From positions 1,288,336 to 1,352,335 of the forward strand of contig NZ_FUWZ01000001.1 in NCBI RefSeq assembly GCF_900167135.1: DNA of 64,000 nt, written 5' to 3'. Each line of letters begins with the position of its first letter. The stretch's first letter is position 1. This document shows positions 16,564 through 25,294 of this stretch, one piece after another. The stretch comes from Chitinophaga eiseniae. Its GTDB lineage: Bacteria; Bacteroidota; Bacteroidia; Chitinophagales; Chitinophagaceae. Both the position numbers and the translations under genes were made by a program. The notes under the pieces were generated by a model. That model did no database searches and was not told the DNA's origin. It was given only the letters and a program-made list of their open reading frames with translations.

Positions 16564-16989
16564 TTAGTATGGCCAGTCAAAGAAATCGGCCTGCTGCCAG
16601 TTGGCAGCGGCGGACTTTTCTTCTGGCTGCCGGAAGAACTGCATAACAATTTCCAGTGCTACAGGCAGGCTTACAAAAGAAACGAGCGGCACATATTGCT
16701 CGTCGCCGGCATCGATAACGGTGCGGGTATGCGCGTCCGTTACACTGTACCACGCCGTTCCGTTGCGGGCGTCGGGCACGTTATAGTCATATCTGAAAGA
16801 AAACTGATCAGGCGTACGGGCAACGAAAAACAGGATAATCGCTGCGCCGTCCTTCATCCTGTATTCAAAGTAACCGCCGTTAGCATATTCCAGCTCTTCC
16901 GGACGAAGGCGACTGATCATTTCCGTTACCACCTCCGGAGAAAGAAACGTATGATCGGTCTGGTCAAGGAATGTTGTGTAGATACGCAT
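16564..16989 (-). CDS. Possible Imm1-family immunity protein
   Basis: The ATG at 16989 gives 141 residues; longer frames upstream would overlap the divergent gene at 17066. The pattern fits the Imm1 family of polymorphic-toxin immunity proteins: HTFLSPEVVTEMISRL near the start, a beta-rich middle (FSFRYDYNVPDARNGTAWYS) and a last helix VSLPVALEIVMQFFRQPEE followed by a Trp. The assignment is from pattern only. No toxin gene is adjacent, so it would be an orphan immunity gene. Confidence 0.5.
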   Translation of the reverse strand: MRIYTTFLDQTDHTFLSPEVVTEMISRLRPEELEYANGGYFEYRMKDGAAIILFFVARTPDQFSFRYDYNVPDARNGTAWYSVTDAHTRTVIDAGDEQYVPLVSFVSLPVALEIVMQFFRQPEEKSAAANWQQADFFDWPY

Positions 16990-17065
16990 GGTGTCAATAT
17001 AGTTTTTTATGCTGATAATTGCGGAGCGTACATTATTTTTATAGGAGCTGATATTATTGATATAG

Positions 17066-17761
17066 ATGGAGACAAAAACCAGAGACATATTCCTGGCCGC
17101 CTGTACGAAAATCTCGGAACAGCTGGCAGTACACGGCTTTAAGCCTATGCAGAAAGCACAGACGATCAGGAAGACCACCCGCAATAAAAAAGTATATCTC
17201 GATATCCATTTTCAGTCGAGCGTAAAAAACTGGAACGGCGGGGTTATGCTATGGCCCTATCTGAGCGTCGCTTCCGGTGAATTGAAAAAATGGCAGCTAC
17301 AACGGCATCAGGAGGAGAATGCCACGGGGACCATCTTTGCGACAAGGCTGGAAAACCTGACACCGCTGAAGAATAAAGCGCAGGACTGGAATATGGCTGC
17401 CAGCAACCAGGATAATGTGATCCCGAAATTGTGTGAACTGATTGTTGCCTATGCGCTGCCGCTGGTTGATCTGTTTGAAGACACGGATCAGGCGGTACAG
17501 TTCATGGTGGCCAACGGTGTCGCATTTAACGAACATTTCGATACCCGTCATCAGAACCTGCCCATAGACTTTCTTTGCTGCTTTGGTTCCACTGCACTGG
17601 CACAGAAAGCCTTCGACAACTATCTCCTGCAACAAAAGTTAACGGGTAGCGCTAAACGTTTTTATGAAGAGATGGCTGCCAAAGGCGAGGCGGCAAACCG
17701 GGTGGTGACGGACAACACGATGCGGGCTGCCTATAGGAATCAACTAACCATCAATGGCTGA
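17066..17761 (+). CDS. Hypothetical protein, possibly DUF4304-like
   Basis: This 231-residue soluble protein begins METKTRDIFLAACTKISEQL, followed by KKVYLDIHFQSSVKNWNGG and VMLWPYLSVASGELKKW. The layout recalls DUF4304-type proteins often found in toxin-immunity regions, but the match is weak. It is divergent from the Imm1-like gene (76 nt between starts) and ends 3 nt before the convergent SDR gene. Confidence 0.6.
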   Translation: METKTRDIFLAACTKISEQLAVHGFKPMQKAQTIRKTTRNKKVYLDIHFQSSVKNWNGGVMLWPYLSVASGELKKWQLQRHQEENATGTIFATRLENLTPLKNKAQDWNMAASNQDNVIPKLCELIVAYALPLVDLFEDTDQAVQFMVANGVAFNEHFDTRHQNLPIDFLCCFGSTALAQKAFDNYLLQQKLTGSAKRFYEEMAAKGEAANRVVTDNTMRAAYRNQLTING

Positions 17762-17763
17762 GA

Positions 17764-18600
17764 TTAAAAATCCGCTGAAATAGTGGTTTGTTTCCATTGT
17801 TCCAGTTCTGCGGACATATCGTTTATTTTTTGGGCGGCCCGGAGGTACGCATCTTCGCCCAGGAATAAGTGCAGCGGCGGATCGGGGCGTTCTGCCAGCG
17901 CTATAAAAATAGCCGCCGCTTTTTCCGGATCGCCGGGCTGCCGTCCATTCATGGCGAGATATCTTTCCTGTGTCTTTCTTACCGCTTCATACCCGGCTAT
18001 CCGCGGCGCTGTATAGCTGAGTGAATTTTCTGTCAGGAATCCCGTACGGAATCCTGCCGGTTCTATTACCGTGACACGGATACCAAATTCAGCGACATCA
18101 AGGGCCAGCACTTCTGAGAAAGCGGCCAGCGCTGCTTTGGTAGCGGAATAGACGGCCCACCCTGGAGCGCCGGCGAATCCTGCCACGGAACCGATGTTGA
18201 TAATATAACCATCTCTTTGTTCCCGCAGCAGTGGCAATATCCGTTTGGTCACTTCTATCGCGGCCACCACATTGATATTGATGATATCCCTGATGTCCTG
18301 CTCCCGGGCCTCTTCCACGGTGCCGGCCATACCGTAACCGGCATTGTTCACCACTACATCTATTCTTCCGAAGGCGGCAATGGTTTGCCTGATGGAATCG
18401 TCAATGCTGTCGGGGTTGGTCAGGTTTACGGTCAACGGCAGGAAACGGGTTTTGTCGATAATACCTGTAGCCTCCTGTAACAGTCCCGCATTGCGGGAAG
18501 TGGCTGCTACGCGGTAACCGGCGTGCAGCAGTTGTTTGACAAGGCTCAGGCCCAGCCCTTGTGAGGCGCCGGTGATATACCATACTTTGGATGTTTGCAT
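17764..18600 (-). CDS. Short-chain dehydrogenase/reductase (classical SDR)
   Basis: This 278-residue enzyme has cofactor motif TGASQGLG at residues 10-17, NNAG at 85-88, catalytic Ser138 and Tyr151-x3-Lys155 (YSATK). SRNAG after the second strand fits NADP preference. It is of the type annotated as SDR with oxidoreductase activity on small carbonyl compounds; the substrate is unknown. It is the last gene of a four-gene minus-strand operon, 11 nt after the nitronate monooxygenase gene. Confidence 0.9.
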   Translation of the reverse strand: MQTSKVWYITGASQGLGLSLVKQLLHAGYRVAATSRNAGLLQEATGIIDKTRFLPLTVNLTNPDSIDDSIRQTIAAFGRIDVVVNNAGYGMAGTVEEAREQDIRDIININVVAAIEVTKRILPLLREQRDGYIINIGSVAGFAGAPGWAVYSATKAALAAFSEVLALDVAEFGIRVTVIEPAGFRTGFLTENSLSYTAPRIAGYEAVRKTQERYLAMNGRQPGDPEKAAAIFIALAERPDPPLHLFLGEDAYLRAAQKINDMSAELEQWKQTTISADF

Positions 18601-18611
18601 GACGAAGGATT

Positions 18612-19706
18612 TTAAGCGAGCGTCGTTGCCGGCCGTTCAAAGAAGGCGGCGGTATCGCTGATGAGCGACTGCATCAGCGCCTTTGCTTTCCGGTGCCGGA
18701 GCAATGGGGCTATTTGTCCGCTCCAGAAGAAGACTTTGTCCCACTGTTGCTGGTCGATAGCCGCCTTACGGAGGGAAGACATCAGTGTGGATTGTAACGG
18801 GAACGGTAATACGGCATTTTCTTTCCCTGTGAGGTCTTCGCTGATGCTGTTGACGAGGCCACGTCCCAGCCGGCCGGTGAAGGCGCGGGTAAGCGTAGTC
18901 TGTTTGGCAGCAGGGGAAAACAGCTGTTGCTTATGCATGGGCATGGCATTGGATTCATCGCAGGCCAGGAAAGCGGTGCCTATCTGTACGGCTTCTGCGC
19001 CTAACAGTAACGCCGCTGCTGCTCCCCGGCCGTCAGCAATGCCTCCCGCGGCAATGACAGGCACCTTCACTTTTTCCCGTACCAGCTGCAATAACACGGA
19101 AGTTCCCATGAGGGAGCGCTCTGCGGGCGCCAGGAAAGACGGTCGGTGACCACCTGCTTCAAACCCGGAAGCGATGATCATGTCTACACCGGAATCTTCG
19201 AGCGCCACCGCCTCGTCGGGCGTAGTGGCGGCGCCGATAGTGATGATGCCGGCCCTGCGGCATTGTTCCATGACATCGGCAGACAGAACGCCGAAGACAA
19301 AACTGAATACTTTAGGCCGGATATCCAGTACGGCTTGCAGCTGATTCTGAAACCGTGATTCAAAAGGCGCCGGCTTCTCCGGAAAAGGCAGTCCCAGCGC
19401 CTCGAAATAAGGTTTAAATGCCGCCTGCGCCACCGCATAGTCCGCATCGCTGACAGGGCTGCCCGGTGCGTCGGCGTCGGATACCCACAAGTTGAGATTA
19501 TAGGGCCGGGGGGTGAGCGCCCTGATTTGTTGGTCTGTCTCCCTGATTTCCTGCGGGCTGAGGGTGTAAGCGCCGTAGCCGCCCAGTCCCCCTGCATTGG
19601 ACACCGTGGCCACCAGTTCGGGAGAAGAGAACCGGCCGCCGAAAGGTCCCTGGAAGATGGGATAGTCAATTTGCAGTAATTGTGTTACGCGGGTGTTGTT
19701 CCACAT
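18612..19706 (-). CDS. Nitronate monooxygenase family FMN enzyme
   Basis: This 364-residue protein is a TIM-barrel of the 2-nitropropane dioxygenase family, which oxidises nitronates with FMN. Markers are DYPIFQGPFGGRFSSPELVA at the start, GVDMIIASGFEAGGHRPSF in the middle and VIAAGGIADGRGAAAALLLG with AVQIGTAFLACDES for the phosphate site. It sits 10 nt after the NTF2-like gene and 11 nt before the SDR gene. Detoxification of nitro compounds is the family role; co-regulation by the nearby Crp/Fnr regulator is inferred. Confidence 0.9.
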   Translation of the reverse strand: MWNNTRVTQLLQIDYPIFQGPFGGRFSSPELVATVSNAGGLGGYGAYTLSPQEIRETDQQIRALTPRPYNLNLWVSDADAPGSPVSDADYAVAQAAFKPYFEALGLPFPEKPAPFESRFQNQLQAVLDIRPKVFSFVFGVLSADVMEQCRRAGIITIGAATTPDEAVALEDSGVDMIIASGFEAGGHRPSFLAPAERSLMGTSVLLQLVREKVKVPVIAAGGIADGRGAAAALLLGAEAVQIGTAFLACDESNAMPMHKQQLFSPAAKQTTLTRAFTGRLGRGLVNSISEDLTGKENAVLPFPLQSTLMSSLRKAAIDQQQWDKVFFWSGQIAPLLRHRKAKALMQSLISDTAAFFERPATTLA

Positions 19707-19716
19707 GATGATAAAT

Positions 19717-20169
19717 TTATTCCGGGATATCGCTGATCATCTTGCTGACGATCAGCCATTGTCCGTCGATCTTATGAAAAGAGAGAAATTCGTGGTAATG
19801 GAAGTCATACATCTTTACGCGGACTTCCGCCACGGCAATGGAGCGGACAGCCCGTACCTCCAGTATTTCAGCTTTGAAAGGCTTGCCGGAGTCTTTGGGT
19901 GACTGGCGGTGCTGTACGCCATCCAGGTACTGCGCCAGCGTTTTGGCGTACGGCTGTCCTTTTACATCCCCGAAAAGTAGCGTGCCGGGATGATAAATCT
20001 TTTTCAGTTGCGGCACGTCTCCCGTATAGATGCCTTTAAAGTAATACTCCTCCAGTATCTGTGAGATAACAAGGGAGTCTTCCTGCGCTGTGGTCATGGT
20101 CATCGTTTTTTTCGCCTGCGCATCCCACCACCAGCAGGACAATAAGGCGGTTATGACAAAAGTTTTCAT
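19717..20169 (-). CDS. NTF2-like (SnoaL/lumazine-binding type) secreted protein
   Basis: This 150-residue protein has a signal peptide (MKTFVITALLSCWWWDAQA) and an NTF2 fold: EDSLVISQILEEYYFKGIYTG, a beta-sheet with AVRSIAVAEVRVKMYDFHYH, then HEFLSFHKIDGQWLIVSKMI. This is the pattern of nuclear transport factor 2-like / putative lumazine-binding proteins. It overlaps the YceI gene by 4 nt. The ligand is unknown. Confidence 0.8.
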   Translation of the reverse strand: MKTFVITALLSCWWWDAQAKKTMTMTTAQEDSLVISQILEEYYFKGIYTGDVPQLKKIYHPGTLLFGDVKGQPYAKTLAQYLDGVQHRQSPKDSGKPFKAEILEVRAVRSIAVAEVRVKMYDFHYHEFLSFHKIDGQWLIVSKMISDIPE

Positions 20170-20687
20170 GAGACGGCCTTTGCCGTCAGGCTTACGTTTA
20201 ATTCGAAATCGTTATAGATCAGGGTATCTCCCAGGTCTTTGAAAAAATTTCCGGAGCGGTATTTTATGTTGTATAATGTCCGGTCGATGATGATTTTTCC
20301 GGTGGCGGTCAGCGTGTCCCCGGCTACCTGCAACTGGCTGGTGAAGCCCACCGGGTGCGTGATCCCTTTGATGGTCAGGTTTCCTTCGATGTTATTTCCA
20401 CTGGCGGCAGTGATCTCGAAGAAAGCCTCGGGATAATGCTGAATGGCAAAAAAATCATCGGATGCCAGGTGCTCTGCAAACTGCGCGTTGGTAGCCGGGT
20501 CTGCGATATCCAGAATTTTGATGGAAGTGGTGTCGATGGTGAATTTTCCGCCTGTCAGCTGACCGTCGGTCAACTGGAGCGCTCCCTCTTTCAGGTCGAT
20601 GGTACCGTTATGGGCGCCGGTCACTTTTTTACCCAGCCAGTCAATATTGCTCTGTGTAACAGCGATGTCGAATTGTTGTGTTTTCAT
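20166..20687 (-). CDS. YceI family protein
   Basis: This 173-residue protein is a YceI-type lipocalin-like barrel, a fold that binds isoprenoid-like lipids. Family motifs: VTGAHNGTIDLKEGALQL, ATNAQFAEHLASDDFFAIQH, HYPEAFFEI, GNLTIKGITHPVGF and KIIIDRTLYNIKYRSGNFF. There is no signal peptide. It is the first gene of the operon, 65 nt from the Crp/Fnr stop codon, with a CRP-type palindrome in between. Confidence 0.92.
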   Translation of the reverse strand: MKTQQFDIAVTQSNIDWLGKKVTGAHNGTIDLKEGALQLTDGQLTGGKFTIDTTSIKILDIADPATNAQFAEHLASDDFFAIQHYPEAFFEITAASGNNIEGNLTIKGITHPVGFTSQLQVAGDTLTATGKIIIDRTLYNIKYRSGNFFKDLGDTLIYNDFELNVSLTAKAVS

Positions 20688-20740
20688 TTTCAGGTGTGTT
20701 TGTTTTGATGCAAAGTAACACCGGATTCCGGGGTGAATGA

Positions 20741-20756
20741 TGTGACCTACATCACT
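20741..20756. promoter_or_regulatory. CRP/FNR-type operator palindrome
   Basis: TGTGA-CCTACA-TCACT matches the CRP-family consensus TGTGA-N6-TCACA at all but the last position; the inner GTGA-N6-TCAC is perfect. It lies about 55 nt upstream of the YceI start and overlaps the stop codon of the Crp/Fnr-type regulator gene, the likely binding protein. Confidence 0.6.
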
Positions 20757-21333
20757 TTTTAACGGTATTATACAATCGGCTCAGGGTTTCCCGGGATACG
20801 CCGAGGTAGGCGGCGATCAGGTGTTTGGGGACCAGGTGGTGCAGCTGTGGATAGAGTTGCAGCAGTTCTTCATAACGTGTTTTGGCGTCGTTGTTCATAA
20901 AGGAAAGCAGCCGTTGTTGTGCGGCCACATAACCCTTGTTGGTACGCCAGCGAAAAAAATGTTCCACCTGGTGTATCTCCCGGCAAAGCTTCTCCCTGTC
21001 TGTGTTGGAGAGCATCAGCAGTGCTGCGTCGGTAATACAGTCTACGTTGATAGTAGCCCTGGTCTGATTATATAAAGCGTGATAGTCGGAGGTCCACCAG
21101 GTAGGCATGGCAAACTGCAGGATATGCATTTTGACCTGGTCATTGATATAGAAGGCTTTCAGGCAACCGGAAAGCACGAAGTACTCATGCTCCACCTTGT
21201 CGCCCTCGCGGATCACGGTCTGCCCTTTTTTAAAGGCGGCCGGTTGAAAATGCGAAAAGACATAGGCATGCTCTTCCGGTGTCAGGGTAGCAGTTTGGGC
21301 GATGTGCTTTTGTAATATTTCAGCGGGTTGCAT
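20752..21333 (-). CDS. Crp/Fnr family transcriptional regulator
   Basis: The ATG at 21333 gives 193 residues, the usual length for Bacteroidota members; more upstream codons are open but look non-coding. It has an N-terminal cyclic-nucleotide-binding-like fold (FKKGQTVIREGDKVEHEYFV, FVLSGCLKAFYINDQVKMH) and a C-terminal helix-turn-helix (LIAAYLGVSRETLSRLYN). No FNR cysteines are seen at the N-terminus. It probably controls the YceI operon beside it. Confidence 0.9.
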   Translation of the reverse strand: MQPAEILQKHIAQTATLTPEEHAYVFSHFQPAAFKKGQTVIREGDKVEHEYFVLSGCLKAFYINDQVKMHILQFAMPTWWTSDYHALYNQTRATINVDCITDAALLMLSNTDREKLCREIHQVEHFFRWRTNKGYVAAQQRLLSFMNNDAKTRYEELLQLYPQLHHLVPKHLIAAYLGVSRETLSRLYNTVKK

Positions 21334-21421
21334 AAAGTGAAGATAGTTATTTCTCTTCAACAGCCGGAAGCATAACAAATACCGGGGCATTGTTATTGTG
21401 CAATGCTTAAAAATACCTGTT

Positions 21422-22756
21422 ATGAAAATCCTGTTGTTGTCGATCACCTGTGTTTGCCTGATCTTTCAGCCGGCGATAGCCCAGCACGAACATCACAAGG
21501 GGATGAAGATGGATACCACCCGGTCTCCGGAAAAGATGGGCGCTATGCAGATGCCCATGAACCATTCCTTTTCGCTGAACCTGCCGATGAACAGAAACGG
21601 CTCAGGCACCTCCTGGTTGCCTGATGCATCTCCCATGTATGGTTATATGTTCCACTCCCGTAAATGGATGTATATGGTACATGGCAATCTCTTTCTGCGG
21701 TACACGAACCAGGACATTGGCCGTAAAGGCGTCAGGGGAGGGGATAAGTTTGACGCGCCGAACTGGTTTATGCTCATGGCGCAGCGGAAGGTGGGCAGGA
21801 GGGGGCTGTTCCATTATGAAGTAATGCTCTCCTTTGACCGGCTGACAGAAGGCGGGGCAGGTTACCCGCTGTTGTTTCAGTCGGGCGAAAGCTGGAAAGG
21901 GCAGCCGCTGGTGGACCGGCAGCATCCGCATGACCTGTTCTCCGGGCTCTCTGTGGGTTATTCCCATGCACTCTCCAAAAACGCGGACATTTACGCCAGC
22001 TTCGGTTATCCGGGAGAGCCTGCGCTGGGCTCCGTAGCTTTTATGCACCGGCCATCGGCCATGAACAACCCCGACGCGCCGATCAGTCATCACTGGAACG
22101 ATGGCACGCACATTACGTTCGGCGTGGCCACGCTGGGGGTGCGACTGCATGATTTTAAGCTGGAAGGGAGCGTATTCACCGGCAGGGAACCGGATGAAAA
22201 CCGCTATAACTTTGACAAAATGCGGTTCGATTCCTGGAGCGGCCGGTTGTCGTATAACCCTTCCCGTAACTGGGCCTTACAGGTATCGCATGGGCATATT
22301 AAAAGTCCGGAGCTGCTGCATCCCGACGAAAATATTAACCGCACTACTGCGTCCGCTATTTTTAGCCTGCCATTACAGCAAAACAGTCACCTGAACATTA
22401 CCGGCCTCTGGGGGTTGAACAAGAGCAAAGGCCATACAGGTGAAAACGCGCTGCTGCTGGAAGGTGCGTTAAATATAAAACGCGTGGCTGTTTATACCCG
22501 GTATGAATGGGTACAAAAATCAACAGAAGAGCTGGACCTTGATGCGGCACAGTATGGCGCAGATAATTTATTCGGCGTCCATGCACTGACCGGCGGCGTT
22601 AGCTATGACCTGCTGAAAGTAATGCGGACGAGGCTGGCGGTAGGCGTGCAGGGAAGCATGTTCTTCAATGAAAAAGCTTTGCACGGGTTGTACGGAAAAA
22701 ATCCATTCGCAGGAGAACTATACCTGCGACTTTATCCCGATCTCATGAGGCCATAA
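21422..22756 (+). CDS. Outer-membrane beta-barrel protein with His/Met-rich N-terminus
   Basis: The ATG at 21422 gives 444 residues with a clear signal peptide (MKILLLSITCVCLIFQPAIA). Just after it is a His/Met-rich segment (QHEHHKGMKMD, then MGAMQMPMNHSF) that could bind copper. The rest alternates as a beta-barrel and ends in LYLRLYPDLMRP. It is divergent from the Crp/Fnr gene. I do not recognise a named family; similar proteins occur near metal-resistance genes in Bacteroidota. Confidence 0.7.
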   Translation: MKILLLSITCVCLIFQPAIAQHEHHKGMKMDTTRSPEKMGAMQMPMNHSFSLNLPMNRNGSGTSWLPDASPMYGYMFHSRKWMYMVHGNLFLRYTNQDIGRKGVRGGDKFDAPNWFMLMAQRKVGRRGLFHYEVMLSFDRLTEGGAGYPLLFQSGESWKGQPLVDRQHPHDLFSGLSVGYSHALSKNADIYASFGYPGEPALGSVAFMHRPSAMNNPDAPISHHWNDGTHITFGVATLGVRLHDFKLEGSVFTGREPDENRYNFDKMRFDSWSGRLSYNPSRNWALQVSHGHIKSPELLHPDENINRTTASAIFSLPLQQNSHLNITGLWGLNKSKGHTGENALLLEGALNIKRVAVYTRYEWVQKSTEELDLDAAQYGADNLFGVHALTGGVSYDLLKVMRTRLAVGVQGSMFFNEKALHGLYGKNPFAGELYLRLYPDLMRP

Positions 22757-22812
22757 ATACTTAGTGGCATGGCATAAAATTTAGTTCGCATTTTATAAAA
22801 ACAACTACGGCC

Positions 22813-24333
22813 ATGATACAACGCGATGCACATACAATCAGTCTCTGGCAGGACCACGCAGGCGGTTACAATACCATCAATAAAGCAGACCGGGGGAAAA
22901 CATACGACGTGATTATTGCCGGTGGCGGCATTACCGGTATCACTACCGCTTTTTTGCTTCAGAACGCAGGCAGGAACTGCCTGGTGGTGGAAGCGGCTAA
23001 CCTGGGTTACGGTGCCACCGGCGGCACTACGGCGCACCTCAATACACTGCTGGACGTACCTTATGATACCATACAAAGGAACTTCGGTAAAGAGGGGGCA
23101 CGACAGATAAGAGAGGCTACGGCAGAGGCTATTCAGCTCATCAAACATCATATTGACCGGTTCGATATCCGGTGTGGATTTGAATACGCAGATGCGTACA
23201 TGTTTGCCCAAACGGAGCGGGAAGCGGCAGCCCTGAAAGATATTGCGGAAGCCACCCTGATGGCTGGTGCGGATGTGTCCGGGGTGGACAAGGTACCGCT
23301 GCCGCTGGGGGCTAAAAAAGCCATTAAAGTAACGGGACAGGCTAAATTCAGTCCGCTGCCGTATGTACAGCGCCTCGCCACTGCCTTTGAACATATCGGC
23401 GGAACTATCCTGCAACAAAGCCGTGTGACGGCTGTACAGGACAAAGAGACGATACTGGTCATCACCACGCAGGGTCCTTTCCATTGCCGGCAGTTTGTGT
23501 ATGCCACACATATTCCGCCAGGTGTCAACCTGCTGCACCTGCGCTGTGTGCCTTATCGCAGTTATGTGGTAGCCGCTACGCTGGCAGATAATAATTACCC
23601 GGAAGATCTCAGCTACGATATGCAGCAGCCTTTCCATTACTACAGAACACAGATGGTGGAAGGGCAACGTTACCTGATCGTCGGTGGAGAAGATCATCAA
23701 ACAGGGCACCAGGAAAATACAGAAAACTGCTTCCGTAAATTAGAGGCGCATGTACGCGAATTATTCAACGTAGAAGACATTCGTTACCGCTGGTCGGCGC
23801 AATATTATGAACCGGCCGATGGCATCCCTTATATTGGACGGCTGCCGGGGCAAACCGGCGAAATATACGTCGCCACCGGGTTTAGTGGCAACGGTATGGT
23901 ATATGGTACGGTATCGGCGTTACTGCTGAAGCGGCTGTTGCTCGGACTTCACAGCGACTATATCAAACTGTTCGACCCCAGCCGGATCAAGCCGGTAGCA
24001 GGCTTTAATACCTTTGTGCCGCATAATGCCGATGTTGTGAAACAACTGGCCAGCAGGCTGTTCCCGGCGGAGAAGCTGGAGCAACTGGCAGGGCTGGCGC
24101 CGGGTGAAGGTAAACTGGTGAATTACGAAGGTTCGAAAGTAGCGTTGTATAAAGACGAACAGGGCGGTTTACACGCAGTGGACCCCGTTTGTACGCATCT
24201 GGGTTGTGAAGTACACTGGAACCAGGCTGAAAAATCGTGGGACTGTCCCTGTCACGGGGCCCGTTACAGCGTGGATGGGCAGGTGCTGAATGCCCCGGCA
24301 GGCAAAGGGCTGGACCCGCACGATATCAAATAG
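22813..24333 (+). CDS. FAD-dependent oxidoreductase with C-terminal Rieske [2Fe-2S] domain
   Basis: This 506-residue protein starts with a DAO-type FAD domain: VIIAGGGITGITTAFLLQNA, then GYGATGGTTAHLNTLLDVPY and, before the end of the domain, YEPADGIPYIGRL and IYVATGFSGNGMVYG. The C-terminal Rieske domain has Cys460-x-His462 and Cys478-x-x-His481 (CTHLGC, CPCHGARYSVDGQ), complete for a [2Fe-2S] cluster. This fusion is common in bacteria; the substrate is unknown. Its 3' end overlaps the convergent hydrolase by 8 nt. Confidence 0.9.
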   Translation: MIQRDAHTISLWQDHAGGYNTINKADRGKTYDVIIAGGGITGITTAFLLQNAGRNCLVVEAANLGYGATGGTTAHLNTLLDVPYDTIQRNFGKEGARQIREATAEAIQLIKHHIDRFDIRCGFEYADAYMFAQTEREAAALKDIAEATLMAGADVSGVDKVPLPLGAKKAIKVTGQAKFSPLPYVQRLATAFEHIGGTILQQSRVTAVQDKETILVITTQGPFHCRQFVYATHIPPGVNLLHLRCVPYRSYVVAATLADNNYPEDLSYDMQQPFHYYRTQMVEGQRYLIVGGEDHQTGHQENTENCFRKLEAHVRELFNVEDIRYRWSAQYYEPADGIPYIGRLPGQTGEIYVATGFSGNGMVYGTVSALLLKRLLLGLHSDYIKLFDPSRIKPVAGFNTFVPHNADVVKQLASRLFPAEKLEQLAGLAPGEGKLVNYEGSKVALYKDEQGGLHAVDPVCTHLGCEVHWNQAEKSWDCPCHGARYSVDGQVLNAPAGKGLDPHDIK

Positions 24334-25177
24334 GTTTGTTTTTTCCCAGGAAAGTATGAATAGCATGGGCTACGCCGGCGGGATTTTCTTCCGGCGTAAA
24401 GTGCCCGCTCTTGCTGATCTGTACGCCGGTGACATGCGTACACCCACTGTTTTTCAGTCCCTCTGTGTAAGTAGAAAGGTCGCCAGGTTCCTGGTCACCC
24501 CGGAGATATAGTACCGGCAAGGCTACCGTCGGTTCCGGCGCCGGCTCTTTTTCATCTCCGGCGAATGCCCGGTACCATCCGAGGCTGGCGTTCAGGGCGT
24601 TTGTGTTTGAATACACCCTGGTGTAATGTTGTCTTTTTTCATCATCCACCGCGTATTTATTAAATGCCAGCGTGTCATAGAAATAGTTGCATAAGAGCTG
24701 TTCATGGCCCGGTATCATGGCCTCCGGTAGGGCCGGCGTTGCGAAGTAGGCAAAATGCCAGATGTAAGGATTCCGTTTTATTTCCTCCCACGGTTCCACG
24801 CCGGGGATGGCAGTGCTCATGATGATGGCGGCGTCGAGCAGGTGCGGGAACTGCCGCAGCATGGCATAGGCTATCATGCCGCCAATATCGTGGCCGGCCA
24901 CTGTTACGCGGGACAACCCCAATGATATGATCAATGCCGCCAGGTGGGTGGCCAGTGTTTTTTTGTCGTACTGGCCGATGTCTTCCGAACCACCGATCCC
25001 GGGCAGGTCTGCAGCCAGCACGTAATAATCTTTTGACAGCAGTTTCATCAGGTCTTCAAATGCCAGCCATGATTGCGGGTAGCCATGCAGCAATAAGATG
25101 GCCGGTGCCGGCTGTTTTCCGGCCGTTACCACATGCAGATGCCGGTCATGTACCGTGATGTCCAGGTGTTTAAACAT
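24326..25177 (-). CDS. Alpha/beta hydrolase (epoxide hydrolase / dehalogenase-like)
   Basis: This 283-residue protein has the oxyanion motif LLLHGYPQSW (His31), nucleophile elbow VAGHDIGGMIAYAM with Asp97 as nucleophile, and a late His in SKSGHFTPEENP. An Asp rather than Ser nucleophile points to the epoxide hydrolase and haloalkane dehalogenase branch. There is no signal peptide. The true substrate is unknown. Confidence 0.85.
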   Translation of the reverse strand: MFKHLDITVHDRHLHVVTAGKQPAPAILLLHGYPQSWLAFEDLMKLLSKDYYVLAADLPGIGGSEDIGQYDKKTLATHLAALIISLGLSRVTVAGHDIGGMIAYAMLRQFPHLLDAAIIMSTAIPGVEPWEEIKRNPYIWHFAYFATPALPEAMIPGHEQLLCNYFYDTLAFNKYAVDDEKRQHYTRVYSNTNALNASLGWYRAFAGDEKEPAPEPTVALPVLYLRGDQEPGDLSTYTEGLKNSGCTHVTGVQISKSGHFTPEENPAGVAHAIHTFLGKNKPI

Positions 25178-25294
25178 AGGAGCGCTTTAGCCATGAACAG
25201 CGGCAAAAATGAAGCCGTGGCGATAATCGTTGTTTAACAGTCACTGGATAATTAACGCGCTTTTTTTTATTTTAGCGTCAGAAAAGGAAACAAT

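Noticed and set aside
16990..17184. N-terminal extension of the Imm1-like protein
   Set aside because: It would overlap the divergent gene at 17066 and adds a low-complexity stretch with no match to the family.
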